Assembly (NCBI GenBank): GCA_945882095.1
Contig: CAMCWF010000003.1
Coordinates: 124,001-188,000 of the forward strand
Reading direction: 5' to 3'
DNA length: 64,000 bases
Source of the DNA: Chryseobacterium gleum
GTDB lineage: Bacteria > Bacteroidota > Bacteroidia > Flavobacteriales_D > Crocinitomicaceae
Part shown: positions 7,253 to 16,499 of the stretch, piece by piece
Position numbering within the stretch: the first letter of the stretch is position 1
How the letters are laid out: every line of letters begins with the position of its first letter
The notes under the pieces: model-generated
What the model was told of the DNA's origin: nothing
Seen by the model: the letters and a program-made list of their open reading frames with translations, nothing else
Database searches by the model: none
Position numbers and translations under genes: made by a program

Positions 7253-9595
7253 ATGAAAAATAATTTACTACTTCTGTTTTTTGGACTGGCGTTTTCCGCT
7301 AATTTTTTATCACAATGTCAAATTTTGTATGTCACCCCTACAGGTTCACCTGCGGGAGTTGGAACCATGAATGACCCCCTTGACATTGCAACCGCCTTCT
7401 TAACTGCCCCCAACAATGGGATTGTAAGATTGTCAACCGGTACCTATACCATAAGCGCTCCTTTAACACTGAATGGCCAAAACGTGATGATTGAAGGAGG
7501 ATTTATTGACACCCTTAATTGGACAAAAACCAGTTTAGCAGGGGCTACAACGATTTATAGAAACAATAGCAACGTAGCGGGACCAAATGCAGCGCCAAGA
7601 ATCACAGCCATTGAATTGGTAAACAAAACGGGATTTAGGTTTCAAGACTTCACCATTCAAACGCAAAACGCACCGGCCTCATCAGCCGCGATGCCTTACG
7701 GCGTTTCTGTATATGGGATTTACATGGACAGTTGTTCAGCGTATGACATGGTAAGATGCCAGTTTATTTCTGGGAATGCAGGTGCAGGATTTAATGGAAT
7801 TGTGGGTGCCAATGGTGCCAATGGCGCCAATGGACAACAGGGATCTACAGGTAGTTGTGATGGAAATTACACCTGTTGTTTTGGTTCTGAATCTGCCCCT
7901 GGTGGTAACGGCGGACAAGGCGGACAAGGTGGCGCTGGTGTCGCGGGAGGCGCATCTAACAACAGCACATCCAACAACAATCCAGGCACAACAGGCACAG
8001 GAAGAAATGGCGGCGGTGGCGGCGCAGGCGGAAAGGGTGGAGGTTTTAATTGTGGCGCATGTGCTTCAGCGGTTGCGGGTTCTGCAGGGGGTGGTAGCGC
8101 TTCCGCAGGATTGAACAGCTTAGTGGGCGCTTTAGGTTCACAAGGAGACCCTGGAAACGATGGAACAGCCGGAACAGCCGGAACGGCAGGAGTGGCAGGC
8201 GCAATGGGCGTGCAAGGAGCTGCAGGCACTTTTGTTTCTGGATTTTTTAATCCGGGATCACAAGGACAAAACGGAACCGATGGAACGGGCGGTCAAGGAG
8301 GATCTGGCGGCGGCGGCGGCGGCAGACAAGTCTGTGCGGTATGCAACGACGGACCTGGAAATGGTGGTTCTGGCGGCGGCGGCGGCGGTCAAGGCGGTCA
8401 AGGTGGAACAGGAGGTTACGGCGGCGGTGGAAGCTTTGGCGTGTATATTCGTTTCAATGGCCCTGCAGGAAAACTTATTGATTGTTTTAGCCAAGCAGGT
8501 ACTGGTGGACAAGGTGGAGTCGGAGGCAACGGAGGCACAGGAGGTGCTGGGGGCGTAGGAGGGAACGTATTAAGCAATTGCGCTTCTGAAATTGGAGATG
8601 GAGGCGCAGGAGGTGCGGGAGGCGCAGGAGGCGTTGGGGGCAAAGGCGGAAACGGTGCGACGGGTGTTAGTATGTCTTTGTATTTAGGCGGCGGTGACAC
8701 TTTGTTGGCACAAAACATAAACTTCAACCTACAGATGCAACCCGAAATTCATGTTTCTTATGCGTATTGTTCAAATGCATCCATTCAAGCGGAAGCAATC
8801 GGCGCAAATGCGGCAAGTTGGAACATTTCTACACCAGTGAATGTATCGGTTAGCAACACCAATCCAACCAATTTTGTAAGTGGGTCAACAGGACACACAA
8901 CCATTGACGCTACCATTGATAGTATGGCAATGGCTACGTATACTGATTTTGTTTACATTTCTTGTGAAAGCCAAACTTCTGAATTTACCCAAACCATTTG
9001 TCAAGGGGAGACCGTTGTATTAAATGGACAAACCTATTCACAAACTGGAGATTATGTAACTACCTACAACAGTGTTCAAGGGTGTGACAGCGTTGTAACT
9101 TTGCACCTTGTGGTTGAGCAAATCACCAATGTAGTTTCGTTGAACCCTGCCAATGGTCAGCAACTGGTTTCGTCAAACACCAGCGGGCTTACTTATCAGT
9201 GGATCAATTGTGTAACAGGAAGCCCCATACAAGGCGCAACTGCCTCAACTTATATCTTAACGCAAAACGGAACCTTTGGGGTGATTTCAACCAATGCCAA
9301 TGGTTGTTCAGACTCCTCAAATTGCATTACCATCAACAACATTGGCATCTCGGAATTCGCCTTAACAGGATTTGCTGTAACACCAAACCCGGTAATAAAC
9401 GAAATGAAGTTAACTTTTGAGGAGGCTTTTTCAGGAAACCTTAGCATTGTAGATTTGGCAGGAAAAATTGTATTTGAAACAGTGGTTCTTGGACAAAAAG
9501 AGATTCAGGTTCCCTTCACGGCGCCAAAAGGAATTTACTTTGTAAACGCTAAGGGAGAAAACGGACAAAAAAGTGTACGCATCGTAAAAATTTAA
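7253..9595 (+). CDS. T9SS type A secreted protein: N-terminal beta-helix-like region, long Gly-rich segment, CxGE-type repeat, C-terminal sorting domain
   Basis: Signal peptide; ILYVTPTGSPAGVGTMNDPLDIATAF; about 300 aa of GGX-rich sequence; C-term GFAVTPNPVINEMKLTF...GIYFVNAKGENGQKSVRIVKI. Confidence 0.85.
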   Translation: MKNNLLLLFFGLAFSANFLSQCQILYVTPTGSPAGVGTMNDPLDIATAFLTAPNNGIVRLSTGTYTISAPLTLNGQNVMIEGGFIDTLNWTKTSLAGATTIYRNNSNVAGPNAAPRITAIELVNKTGFRFQDFTIQTQNAPASSAAMPYGVSVYGIYMDSCSAYDMVRCQFISGNAGAGFNGIVGANGANGANGQQGSTGSCDGNYTCCFGSESAPGGNGGQGGQGGAGVAGGASNNSTSNNNPGTTGTGRNGGGGGAGGKGGGFNCGACASAVAGSAGGGSASAGLNSLVGALGSQGDPGNDGTAGTAGTAGVAGAMGVQGAAGTFVSGFFNPGSQGQNGTDGTGGQGGSGGGGGGRQVCAVCNDGPGNGGSGGGGGGQGGQGGTGGYGGGGSFGVYIRFNGPAGKLIDCFSQAGTGGQGGVGGNGGTGGAGGVGGNVLSNCASEIGDGGAGGAGGAGGVGGKGGNGATGVSMSLYLGGGDTLLAQNINFNLQMQPEIHVSYAYCSNASIQAEAIGANAASWNISTPVNVSVSNTNPTNFVSGSTGHTTIDATIDSMAMATYTDFVYISCESQTSEFTQTICQGETVVLNGQTYSQTGDYVTTYNSVQGCDSVVTLHLVVEQITNVVSLNPANGQQLVSSNTSGLTYQWINCVTGSPIQGATASTYILTQNGTFGVISTNANGCSDSSNCITINNIGISEFALTGFAVTPNPVINEMKLTFEEAFSGNLSIVDLAGKIVFETVVLGQKEIQVPFTAPKGIYFVNAKGENGQKSVRIVKI
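7790..8690 (+). repeat. Low-complexity Gly-rich coding repeat (GGX/GAN/GTA triplets)
   Basis: Runs such as ggtgccaatggtgccaatggcgccaatgg and ggaacagccggaacagccggaacggcagg (9-nt units); repeated GGQGG/GGAGG. Confidence 0.9.
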
Positions 9596-9969
9596 GCCAA
9601 CTGCGAGGAGTTGTTATTGACCAAATTCCGCAGAAAGGCAATTTCGCCTTCCAGGTGTTGAACGCGTTCTTCGTATTGTTCAATCAGTTTTTTGGTGAGA
9701 AACGGATATTTTGAGGCGGCCGTTGTTAGGTCTCCGCCCGTTGGGCCATTGTTAAAGGCGTTGGTAGGATCAAACCCCAACATTTCGTGCGTGGTTACAT
9801 TCAAAACGACGGATATATCATTCAACCGGCTGATGGTGATTTGTGTTTCCCCGGATTCAATTTTTGAATAGGCACGGCCAGAAATCCCTAATTCGCTTGC
9901 AACGTATGCCTGTGTGTAATTCTTAAATTCTCGTAAACGCTTAACCGTGAGGTGAATGTTGTTAATCAT
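9592..9969 (-). CDS. XRE-family helix-turn-helix regulator with C-terminal coiled coil
   Basis: LREFKNYTQAYVASELGISGRAYSKIESGETQITISRLNDI HTH_3 pattern. Confidence 0.85.
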   Translation of the reverse strand: MINNIHLTVKRLREFKNYTQAYVASELGISGRAYSKIESGETQITISRLNDISVVLNVTTHEMLGFDPTNAFNNGPTGGDLTTAASKYPFLTKKLIEQYEERVQHLEGEIAFLRNLVNNNSSQLA

Positions 9970-10087
9970 ACCCTAAAGAGACAAAATTTCAACGGAATGC
10001 GTGATAAAATTTAGGGAAATTGGGGTTTGGAAAGGGTTTCCCCTATTGAAAAGGGATTAAATGCTGTTGAATCGCTATGTTCTGCCG

Positions 10088-11380
10088 CTAAGCATTCATC
10101 AACGCCTCAATTTCTTCGGCTTCTATCGGAATGTTGCGCATCAAATTGTGTGGCGCACCGTTTGCCTGAACCACCACATCATCTTCTAAGCGAATCCCTA
10201 AGCCTTCCGCAGGAATATAAATTCCCGGTTCTACGGTAAACACCATGTTTGCTTGAATTGGTTCGTGCCAAAGGCCCACATCATGGGTGTCTAAGCCAAG
10301 GAAATGAGACGTTCCGTGCATGAAATATTTCTTGTACGCCGGCCATGCGGCATCTTGATTTTTTATATCCTCCAGGCTTATTAAGCCAAGTATCACCAAT
10401 TGCTCCTCCATTAAGGTCCCCACCTGCTTGTGGTATTCCGCCATGATGGTGCCCGGAACTAATAATTTAGTGGCTTCGTTCTTCACGTGAAGTACGGCGT
10501 TATACACCGCTTTTTGACGGGGGGTAAACCTTCCATTCACGGGAATACAGCGGGTTAAATCCGATGAATAATTTGCATATTCCGCACCTACATCTAAAAG
10601 GATGATGTCCCCATCCAAGCATTGCTGGTTGTTTTCAATGTAATGCAAAACACAGGCATTTTTACCCGAAGCAATGATCGGGGTGTAGGCAAAACCTTTT
10701 GATTGGTTGCGTAAAAATTCATGGGCCAACTCCGCTTCAATTTCGTATTCCCAAACACCAGGCTTTATGAAGCCCAATAACCGGCGCACGCCAGCTTCTG
10801 TAATTTTACAAGCGCGTTGTATCAAATCCAATTCAACAGCTTCTTTAACTGAGCGAATTTTATGAAGGATGGGAGCCGACTTGTGCACTTGATGTGCTGG
10901 GTAATCTATTTTAACCTGTTTGATAAATCGATCCTCACGGGTTTCTACTTCTGTGTTGGCACGCAAATGTTCGTTGGTATTTAAATAGATTCCCTTTGCC
11001 TCTGCCATCATTTGTTTGAAGAGGGTAGGGAATTGCTGCAACCAATACACCGTTTTGATTCCCGATGTCAAAAAGGCGGTTTCTTTGGTTAATTTCTCGC
11101 CTTCCCAAACAGCGATTAAATCACTGGTTTCTTTTAAAAACAGAACCGCTCTGTGGGCTGGATTGCTTGCCGTTGGAAACAACACCAAGATAGATTCTTC
11201 TTGATCCACCCCGGAGAGATAAAAAATATCGCGGTGCTGCTGAAAAGGCATTGTACTGTCCGCACTGATGGGGCAAATGTCATTTGAATTGAACACGGCC
11301 AAGCAGTTGGGTTCCATCTGTTGAATAAACTTTTCTCTGTTGGTTGTAAAGAGGGATGCCGAAACAGGGGTGTACTTCAT
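10088..11380 (-). CDS. pepP: Xaa-Pro aminopeptidase (aminopeptidase P family)
   Basis: GDIILLDVGAEYANYSSDLTR, HGTSHFLGLDTHDVG, VFTVEPGIYIP metal-site motifs. Confidence 0.92.
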   Translation of the reverse strand: MKYTPVSASLFTTNREKFIQQMEPNCLAVFNSNDICPISADSTMPFQQHRDIFYLSGVDQEESILVLFPTASNPAHRAVLFLKETSDLIAVWEGEKLTKETAFLTSGIKTVYWLQQFPTLFKQMMAEAKGIYLNTNEHLRANTEVETREDRFIKQVKIDYPAHQVHKSAPILHKIRSVKEAVELDLIQRACKITEAGVRRLLGFIKPGVWEYEIEAELAHEFLRNQSKGFAYTPIIASGKNACVLHYIENNQQCLDGDIILLDVGAEYANYSSDLTRCIPVNGRFTPRQKAVYNAVLHVKNEATKLLVPGTIMAEYHKQVGTLMEEQLVILGLISLEDIKNQDAAWPAYKKYFMHGTSHFLGLDTHDVGLWHEPIQANMVFTVEPGIYIPAEGLGIRLEDDVVVQANGAPHNLMRNIPIEAEEIEALMNA

Positions 11381-11389
11381 GGTTTGGGA

Positions 11390-11824
11390 TTATTTGCTAA
11401 AATGAAGTTCATGGGTGCCATTCGCCGCGCTAAATGAATACCATAATTCATCTTTGGTCAAACGTTGAATGGTAAAGTTGGTCGCCAATACGGTCGCTGT
11501 TGGCGTAATTTTGTAGGTGCTGTCCGTAAAGATTTTTAACACTTCTTTATCCCCAGCAATGTCCCACCCGCCATCATGTGAATGGTAAATCCCGGCAGTG
11601 TCTACATAATTCCGGTTAAAACCGCCACCTTCGTTAAAGGTTTCTTTCAAATTAACAACCCAAATTTCATTGGAGTAATCAAAATTATTGAGGTAATATT
11701 CCTTCAGTTTCCACGTGCCATAAATGTGTTGTTTGGATAGCTTATGAAATCCACCCTCTGGATATTTTTTACATCCAAAAAGCGCAAGTATACATAGGCA
11801 AAGGACAAAAAATGATTTTTTCAT
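11390..11824 (-). CDS. Lipocalin-like lipoprotein, function unknown
   Basis: Lipobox LFGC; YGTWKLKEYYLN...GGWDIAGDKEVLKI. Confidence 0.5.
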   Translation of the reverse strand: MKKSFFVLCLCILALFGCKKYPEGGFHKLSKQHIYGTWKLKEYYLNNFDYSNEIWVVNLKETFNEGGGFNRNYVDTAGIYHSHDGGWDIAGDKEVLKIFTDSTYKITPTATVLATNFTIQRLTKDELWYSFSAANGTHELHFSK

Positions 11825-11856
11825 AAGCGTTTTTTACAAATTAAATAAAAATAAAA

Positions 11857-12381
11857 TTAGGGAAGGTCATTTTGAAACCAACTCGCATAAAGCATATAGT
11901 TTTTTGAAATTCTTTCCACTTCTCCTTCGAACAAAGCGGGTGAAAGTGTCTTAACTTTTTTAGCGGGAACGCCGGCATAGATGCTCCAGCTTTCAATGTG
12001 TGTGTTTTCTAACACTACTGCGCCTGCAGCAATGATGCAATTGGCTTCAATATAACAATGGTCCATTACAATGGCACCCATGCCAATAAGCACGTTGTCT
12101 TCAATGGTACACCCATGAACCAAAGCATTGTGTCCGATGGAAACGGAATTACCGATGTTTACCTTTGTTTTTTCATAGGTACAATGCAAAACGGCACCAT
12201 CTTGAATGTTCACTTTGTTCCCAATGCGAATTTCGTTCACATCACCGCGCACTACGGCATTAAACCAAACAGAACAGTTATCGCCCATGACGACGTCGCC
12301 TATTACAGTGGCGTTTTCAGCCAAGTAGCAGTTGTTGCCGAATGCGGGGTCTTTTCCACGACAGGATTTGATCAGTGCCAT
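11857..12381 (-). CDS. Gamma carbonic anhydrase family protein (hexapeptide repeats)
   Basis: NATVIGDVVMGDNCSVWFNAVVRGDVNEIRIGNKVNIQDGAVLHC. Confidence 0.92.
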   Translation of the reverse strand: MALIKSCRGKDPAFGNNCYLAENATVIGDVVMGDNCSVWFNAVVRGDVNEIRIGNKVNIQDGAVLHCTYEKTKVNIGNSVSIGHNALVHGCTIEDNVLIGMGAIVMDHCYIEANCIIAAGAVVLENTHIESWSIYAGVPAKKVKTLSPALFEGEVERISKNYMLYASWFQNDLP

Positions 12382-12382
12382 A

Positions 12383-13837
12383 TTACGTCCAGGTTGTTCC
12401 TTCTTTACTGTCTTTTACTTCTATTCCTGCTTTTGCAAGGCCATCTCGAATCATGTCTGACATGTTCCAGTTTTTTTGTTCGCGTGCTTGCTGACGCAAG
12501 GCAACGATTACTTCCATGACTCCTTCAAGCCGCTTGTTTTCTTCCTTTTTAACAGGCTCGATTCCCAAGACCCCATGTACCATGTTTGTAAAGATGGACT
12601 TCAACAAGGCCAGGTCTTCTATCGTTAACTGCTCTTTTCCATCACAAAGTAAATGAATGTGCTTTACAACATCAAAGAGCGCTGCAATTAAAATCGGGGC
12701 ATTGAAATCATCACAAATCGCATCAATCGTTGCTTTAATGATATCGGAAACAGGAAAAGAAGAATTTTGGCTTGGTTCAATTTTTTCCATCAATGACATT
12801 CCTTCCATTAATCTTTCAAACCCTTTTTCAGAAGCATTGATACCTTCTTTTGTGAAATCCAGGGTGCTTCTATAATGGGATTGAAGCATGAAAAAACGAA
12901 CCACGGAAGGGGAGTATGGTTTGTCAAAAAGGGGGGAGGTCCCATCAATTATTTCTTTGGGAAGGAAAAAATTACCCAAGGATTTACTCATTTTTTGACC
13001 GTTAACATTGAGCATGTTGGCATGAAGCCAGAAACGGGCAGGGTTGCAACCAAAAGCACTACAATTTTGCGCGATTTCATCCTCGTGGTGCGGAAACTTT
13101 AAGTCCATTCCCCCTCCGTGAATATCAAACTGTTTTCCTAGGTATTTGGTTGACATGGCGGTACATTCAATGTGCCAACCAGGATTTCCATCTCCCCAAG
13201 GCGAACGCCAAATTTGCATGTCTTCGGTATGGGCTTTTTTCCACAATGCGAAATCCGCAAAAAATCTTTTTTCTCCTTGCGATTGGAGGGTTCGGGTTTC
13301 TGCTTCGAGTTCATCTACTTTTCGACCACTTAAGGTACCGTAGGGGTAATCGTTCATGTAGGCCCGAACATCAAAATAGACAGAACCATTTGTGACATAC
13401 GCATAGCCGTTGGACAAAATCTTTTCTATGGCCTCAATTTGTTCTTGTATGTGGCTTGTAGCCGTTGGTTCAATGCTTGGAGGAAGCAAGTTGTATAACT
13501 GTTGAAGCGTCTGAAATTTAACATTGTACTTATATACAATTTCCAACGATTGCAATTGTTCTGCCTTTGCAACCTTCCCGATGCTGTCTACTTCCTGACC
13601 CGCACTGTTGGTGATATGACCTGCGTCGGTAATGTTCCGAACGTATTTAACATCATAACCAAGATGGAGAAGACATCGATAAATAAAGTCAAAATTGATA
13701 AAGGTGCGCATGTTGCCCATGTGTGGCTCGCTGTAGAGGGTAGGACCACAAACATACATTCCGATTTTTCCGGGTACAAGGGGAATAAATTCCTCCTTTT
13801 TTCCTGAGAGGCTGTTGTAAATGTGAAGCTTCTGCAC
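12383..13837 (-). CDS. cysS: Cysteinyl-tRNA synthetase
   Basis: YVCGPTLYSEPHMGNMRTF, GWHIECTAMS, KMSKSLGNF; GTG start at 13837 (VQKLHIYNSL) preferred over ORF start 13903. Confidence 0.93.
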   Translation of the reverse strand: MQKLHIYNSLSGKKEEFIPLVPGKIGMYVCGPTLYSEPHMGNMRTFINFDFIYRCLLHLGYDVKYVRNITDAGHITNSAGQEVDSIGKVAKAEQLQSLEIVYKYNVKFQTLQQLYNLLPPSIEPTATSHIQEQIEAIEKILSNGYAYVTNGSVYFDVRAYMNDYPYGTLSGRKVDELEAETRTLQSQGEKRFFADFALWKKAHTEDMQIWRSPWGDGNPGWHIECTAMSTKYLGKQFDIHGGGMDLKFPHHEDEIAQNCSAFGCNPARFWLHANMLNVNGQKMSKSLGNFFLPKEIIDGTSPLFDKPYSPSVVRFFMLQSHYRSTLDFTKEGINASEKGFERLMEGMSLMEKIEPSQNSSFPVSDIIKATIDAICDDFNAPILIAALFDVVKHIHLLCDGKEQLTIEDLALLKSIFTNMVHGVLGIEPVKKEENKRLEGVMEVIVALRQQAREQKNWNMSDMIRDGLAKAGIEVKDSKEGTTWT

Positions 13838-13929
13838 AATTTTGTTTTTGTAAAGGTAAATAAACGCTGTTAAAAGTAATTTGAAGCGGGGAGAAATCCC
13901 CACATTTCTAGAATTCCTTATTTTTGAGC

Positions 13930-14598
13930 ATGTTGAAATGGAGTGTTATAATCCCTGCCGGAGGAATGGGAAGAAGAATGGGAAGCGCGGTGCCGAAACA
14001 ATTTTTGGAATTGGACGGACGCCCCTTGATTTTTCACACCATAGGGGTGATGTTGAAACACTTCGATCAACCACAGGTTTTGATTCCCGTACCAAAAGAA
14101 TGGATTGAACAAGCTAGGACACTATGGCTAAAAGAGGCGATAGATGGAGAGGTGCTGTTTATTGAAGGCGGAGAAGAAAGATATGATTCCATAAACAACG
14201 CTTTACCGATGGTTCGTGGAAAATACGTTGCCATTCATGACGCGGTGCGACCCTTTGTTTCGGAAGAAACCATCGAAAGGCTCAAGAAAGGCATGGAAAA
14301 AAACGATGCGGTGGTTCCGGTTCTGAACATGAAAGAATCCCTCAGGATCCGTCAAAAAGAAGGCTCCATGGCTTTAGACCGCTCTCTTTATGTTTCCGTT
14401 CACACGCCCCAATGTTTTGCCTACGAACTCCTTTGCAAAGCATATGACCAAGAATTTGACGAGCGGGTAACCGACGACGCCTGTTTGGTGGAACGGATGG
14501 GTGAAAAAGTCACCTTAGTTGAGAGCAACGAAGAAAACATCAAAATAACCACGCCAATGGATTGGCTTTTGGCGCAACAATTAATAGCGAGAAGATGA
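13930..14598 (+). CDS. ispD: 2-C-methyl-D-erythritol 4-phosphate cytidylyltransferase
   Basis: IIPAGGMGRRMGSAVPKQFLELDGRPLI; VHTPQCFAYELL; ATG start at 13930. Confidence 0.93.
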   Translation: MLKWSVIIPAGGMGRRMGSAVPKQFLELDGRPLIFHTIGVMLKHFDQPQVLIPVPKEWIEQARTLWLKEAIDGEVLFIEGGEERYDSINNALPMVRGKYVAIHDAVRPFVSEETIERLKKGMEKNDAVVPVLNMKESLRIRQKEGSMALDRSLYVSVHTPQCFAYELLCKAYDQEFDERVTDDACLVERMGEKVTLVESNEENIKITTPMDWLLAQQLIARR

Positions 14599-15488
14599 TT
14601 GCACCCGAAAGGTTGAAAAAAGGGGATTGGGTTTACCTCACCTCACCTGCCAAAGCCATCGCGGAAAAAGATGTTTTAGCGGCGAAAGAATGGTTAATGA
14701 CCCAAGGATTTCAGGTGGAGGTGGCCAAGAATTGTTTGGGACAAAACCACTATTTTTCGGGAACAGACCAAGAGAGAACAACCGATTTTCAAGAGGGATT
14801 GGACAACCCTAAATACAAAGCCATTCTTTGCGCTCGTGGAGGTTACGGATGTGCACGCATTGTGGAACAATTGGATTGGACCCGGTTTTCCCAACACCCT
14901 AAATGGGTCATAGGATTCAGTGACGTGACTGTATTTCATCACAAAACCCTGTCATTGGGAATTCGAAGCATTCATGCAACCATGGCTTTTGGGATTCAAA
15001 AAAACACCCCTTTTTCGTTGACTTCCTTGAGCTCTCTGCTGTTTAAGGGTGAGTTAACGCTGGTTTCGACACCCCATCCTTTAAACCGCTTGGGCAGCGC
15101 CAGAGGCAGGTTGATTGGCGGGAACCTTACCATTGTCTATAGCCTTCTTGCAACGCCGTTGACACTGGATTTCCGCGACAATATTTTATTCATTGAAGAG
15201 GTAGGAGAACATGTGTATAAAATTGACAGGATGTTACAAACCTTGGAAATGCATGGCGTTTTCGATCAAATTTCAGGGCTGGTTGTGGGCGGAATCACCG
15301 AACTAGAGGAGACCACCCCTCCGTTTGGCAAAGACATTCAAACATTGATTTGTGAGCGTGTAAAACATAGGGACATTCCCGTTTGTTTTGGTTTTCCTGC
15401 AGGACATGGAGAGGAAAACCACGCAATGTGCCTCGGAAGCAATGTTGTTTTTGAGACCCATTCCACAGGGGCATCGCTTCTAATGTAA
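14595..15488 (+). CDS. LD-carboxypeptidase (S66 family)
   Basis: CARGGYGCARIVEQLDW, GFSDVTVFHH, LFIEEVGEHVYKIDRML; ATGA overlap with ispD. Confidence 0.9.
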   Translation: MIAPERLKKGDWVYLTSPAKAIAEKDVLAAKEWLMTQGFQVEVAKNCLGQNHYFSGTDQERTTDFQEGLDNPKYKAILCARGGYGCARIVEQLDWTRFSQHPKWVIGFSDVTVFHHKTLSLGIRSIHATMAFGIQKNTPFSLTSLSSLLFKGELTLVSTPHPLNRLGSARGRLIGGNLTIVYSLLATPLTLDFRDNILFIEEVGEHVYKIDRMLQTLEMHGVFDQISGLVVGGITELEETTPPFGKDIQTLICERVKHRDIPVCFGFPAGHGEENHAMCLGSNVVFETHSTGASLLM

Positions 15489-15508
15489 AATCATTCTAAA
15501 TAAAAACC

Positions 15509-15543
15509 TTTGTGTTTATTAATTGTTGAATAGCTTAAATTTG
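15509..15543 (+). promoter_or_regulatory. sdhCAB promoter
   Basis: TTTG (15509-15512) and TAAATTTG (15536-15543), spacer 23 nt, longer than usual. Confidence 0.5.
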
Positions 15544-15566
15544 CAAGCGTAATTTAATTCTACCAC

Positions 15567-16481
15567 ATGTCTGTTAAAACTGTACTTTCCTCGTCCATTA
15601 TGAAAAAAGTGTGGATGGCCCTAACGGGGCTGTTTTTATGCACCTTTTTAATTGGTCATTTGGCCGGAAACCTTCAATTGATTATGAAAACGGGCGAAGA
15701 AGGCAGAAGGGCCTTTAATGAATATGCCTATTTCATGGGTCATAATCCTTTTATTAAGGTTCTATCCTATGTTACTTACTTTTCTATTTTGTTTCATGCT
15801 TTTCAAGGCTTGTATTTGGCTTACCAAAATAAGAAAGCAAGACCACAGGGTTATGCATACAACAGTCCATCTGCCAATTCTTCTTTACCTTCAAGGTATA
15901 TGGCGACACTGGGGACCATAATTTTGGTGTTTATTGTTACCCACATGGCAAATTTTTGGTGGAGAGCGAAAATCGCCGAAGACATTCCGCTACATTACAA
16001 AGTTATCGAGCAGGAACAAGGCTTACAAAAACTTAGAATCAGTTATGCGCTCACCACCCAAGGGGATTACCTCCCGTTCAGTGTACGCGAAGTAAACTCC
16101 GGAACATATCTTGACATGAGAACAGGGCAGCCAGCTACGGGCAATGAGGATACTTGCTCGTTTCAAATCAAGGACAAACATTCGTTTTACGACAAGAACA
16201 GCAACCTAAAGTTAGGAGAAGGCTACAAGGATTTATACACGGTGGTAATGGATTTCTTCAACCCCGCTAAAAACAGCATGGCTCTCTTTTATATGCTTCT
16301 ATATGTCATTTCAATGGCCGTATTGTCATTTCACTTATGGCATGGGTTCTCTTCAGGGTTTCAATCCTTGGGGCTCAATCATAAAAAATACACCCCATTG
16401 TTACATTGGGTAGGAAGAGCCTTTGCTTTGGTTGTTCCGGCTTTATTTGCCTTGATCACGGTTTTAATTTATATGAAATAA
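15567..16481 (+). CDS. sdhC: Succinate dehydrogenase cytochrome b subunit with internal insertion
   Basis: SSIMKKVWMALTGLFLCTFLIGHLAGNLQ; LSFHLWHGFSSGFQSLGLNHKKYTP; directly upstream of sdhA/sdhB. Confidence 0.9.
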   Translation: MSVKTVLSSSIMKKVWMALTGLFLCTFLIGHLAGNLQLIMKTGEEGRRAFNEYAYFMGHNPFIKVLSYVTYFSILFHAFQGLYLAYQNKKARPQGYAYNSPSANSSLPSRYMATLGTIILVFIVTHMANFWWRAKIAEDIPLHYKVIEQEQGLQKLRISYALTTQGDYLPFSVREVNSGTYLDMRTGQPATGNEDTCSFQIKDKHSFYDKNSNLKLGEGYKDLYTVVMDFFNPAKNSMALFYMLLYVISMAVLSFHLWHGFSSGFQSLGLNHKKYTPLLHWVGRAFALVVPALFALITVLIYMK

Positions 16482-16499
16482 TTTGTTATTCTTACTACA

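Noticed and set aside
7736-8727. Multiple overlapping ORFs on both strands, including Pro-rich and Ala-rich proteins (7776..8114 +, 7867..8229 -, 8160..8558 +, 8416..8727 -)
   Set aside because: Out-of-frame translations of the Gly-rich low-complexity tract; no start-context or family support
10014-10060. GGGAAA...TTTCCC inverted repeats downstream of pepP
   Set aside because: No U-tract for a terminator and weak pairing; kept only the CCCTAAA repeat nearer the regulator start as a low-interest note
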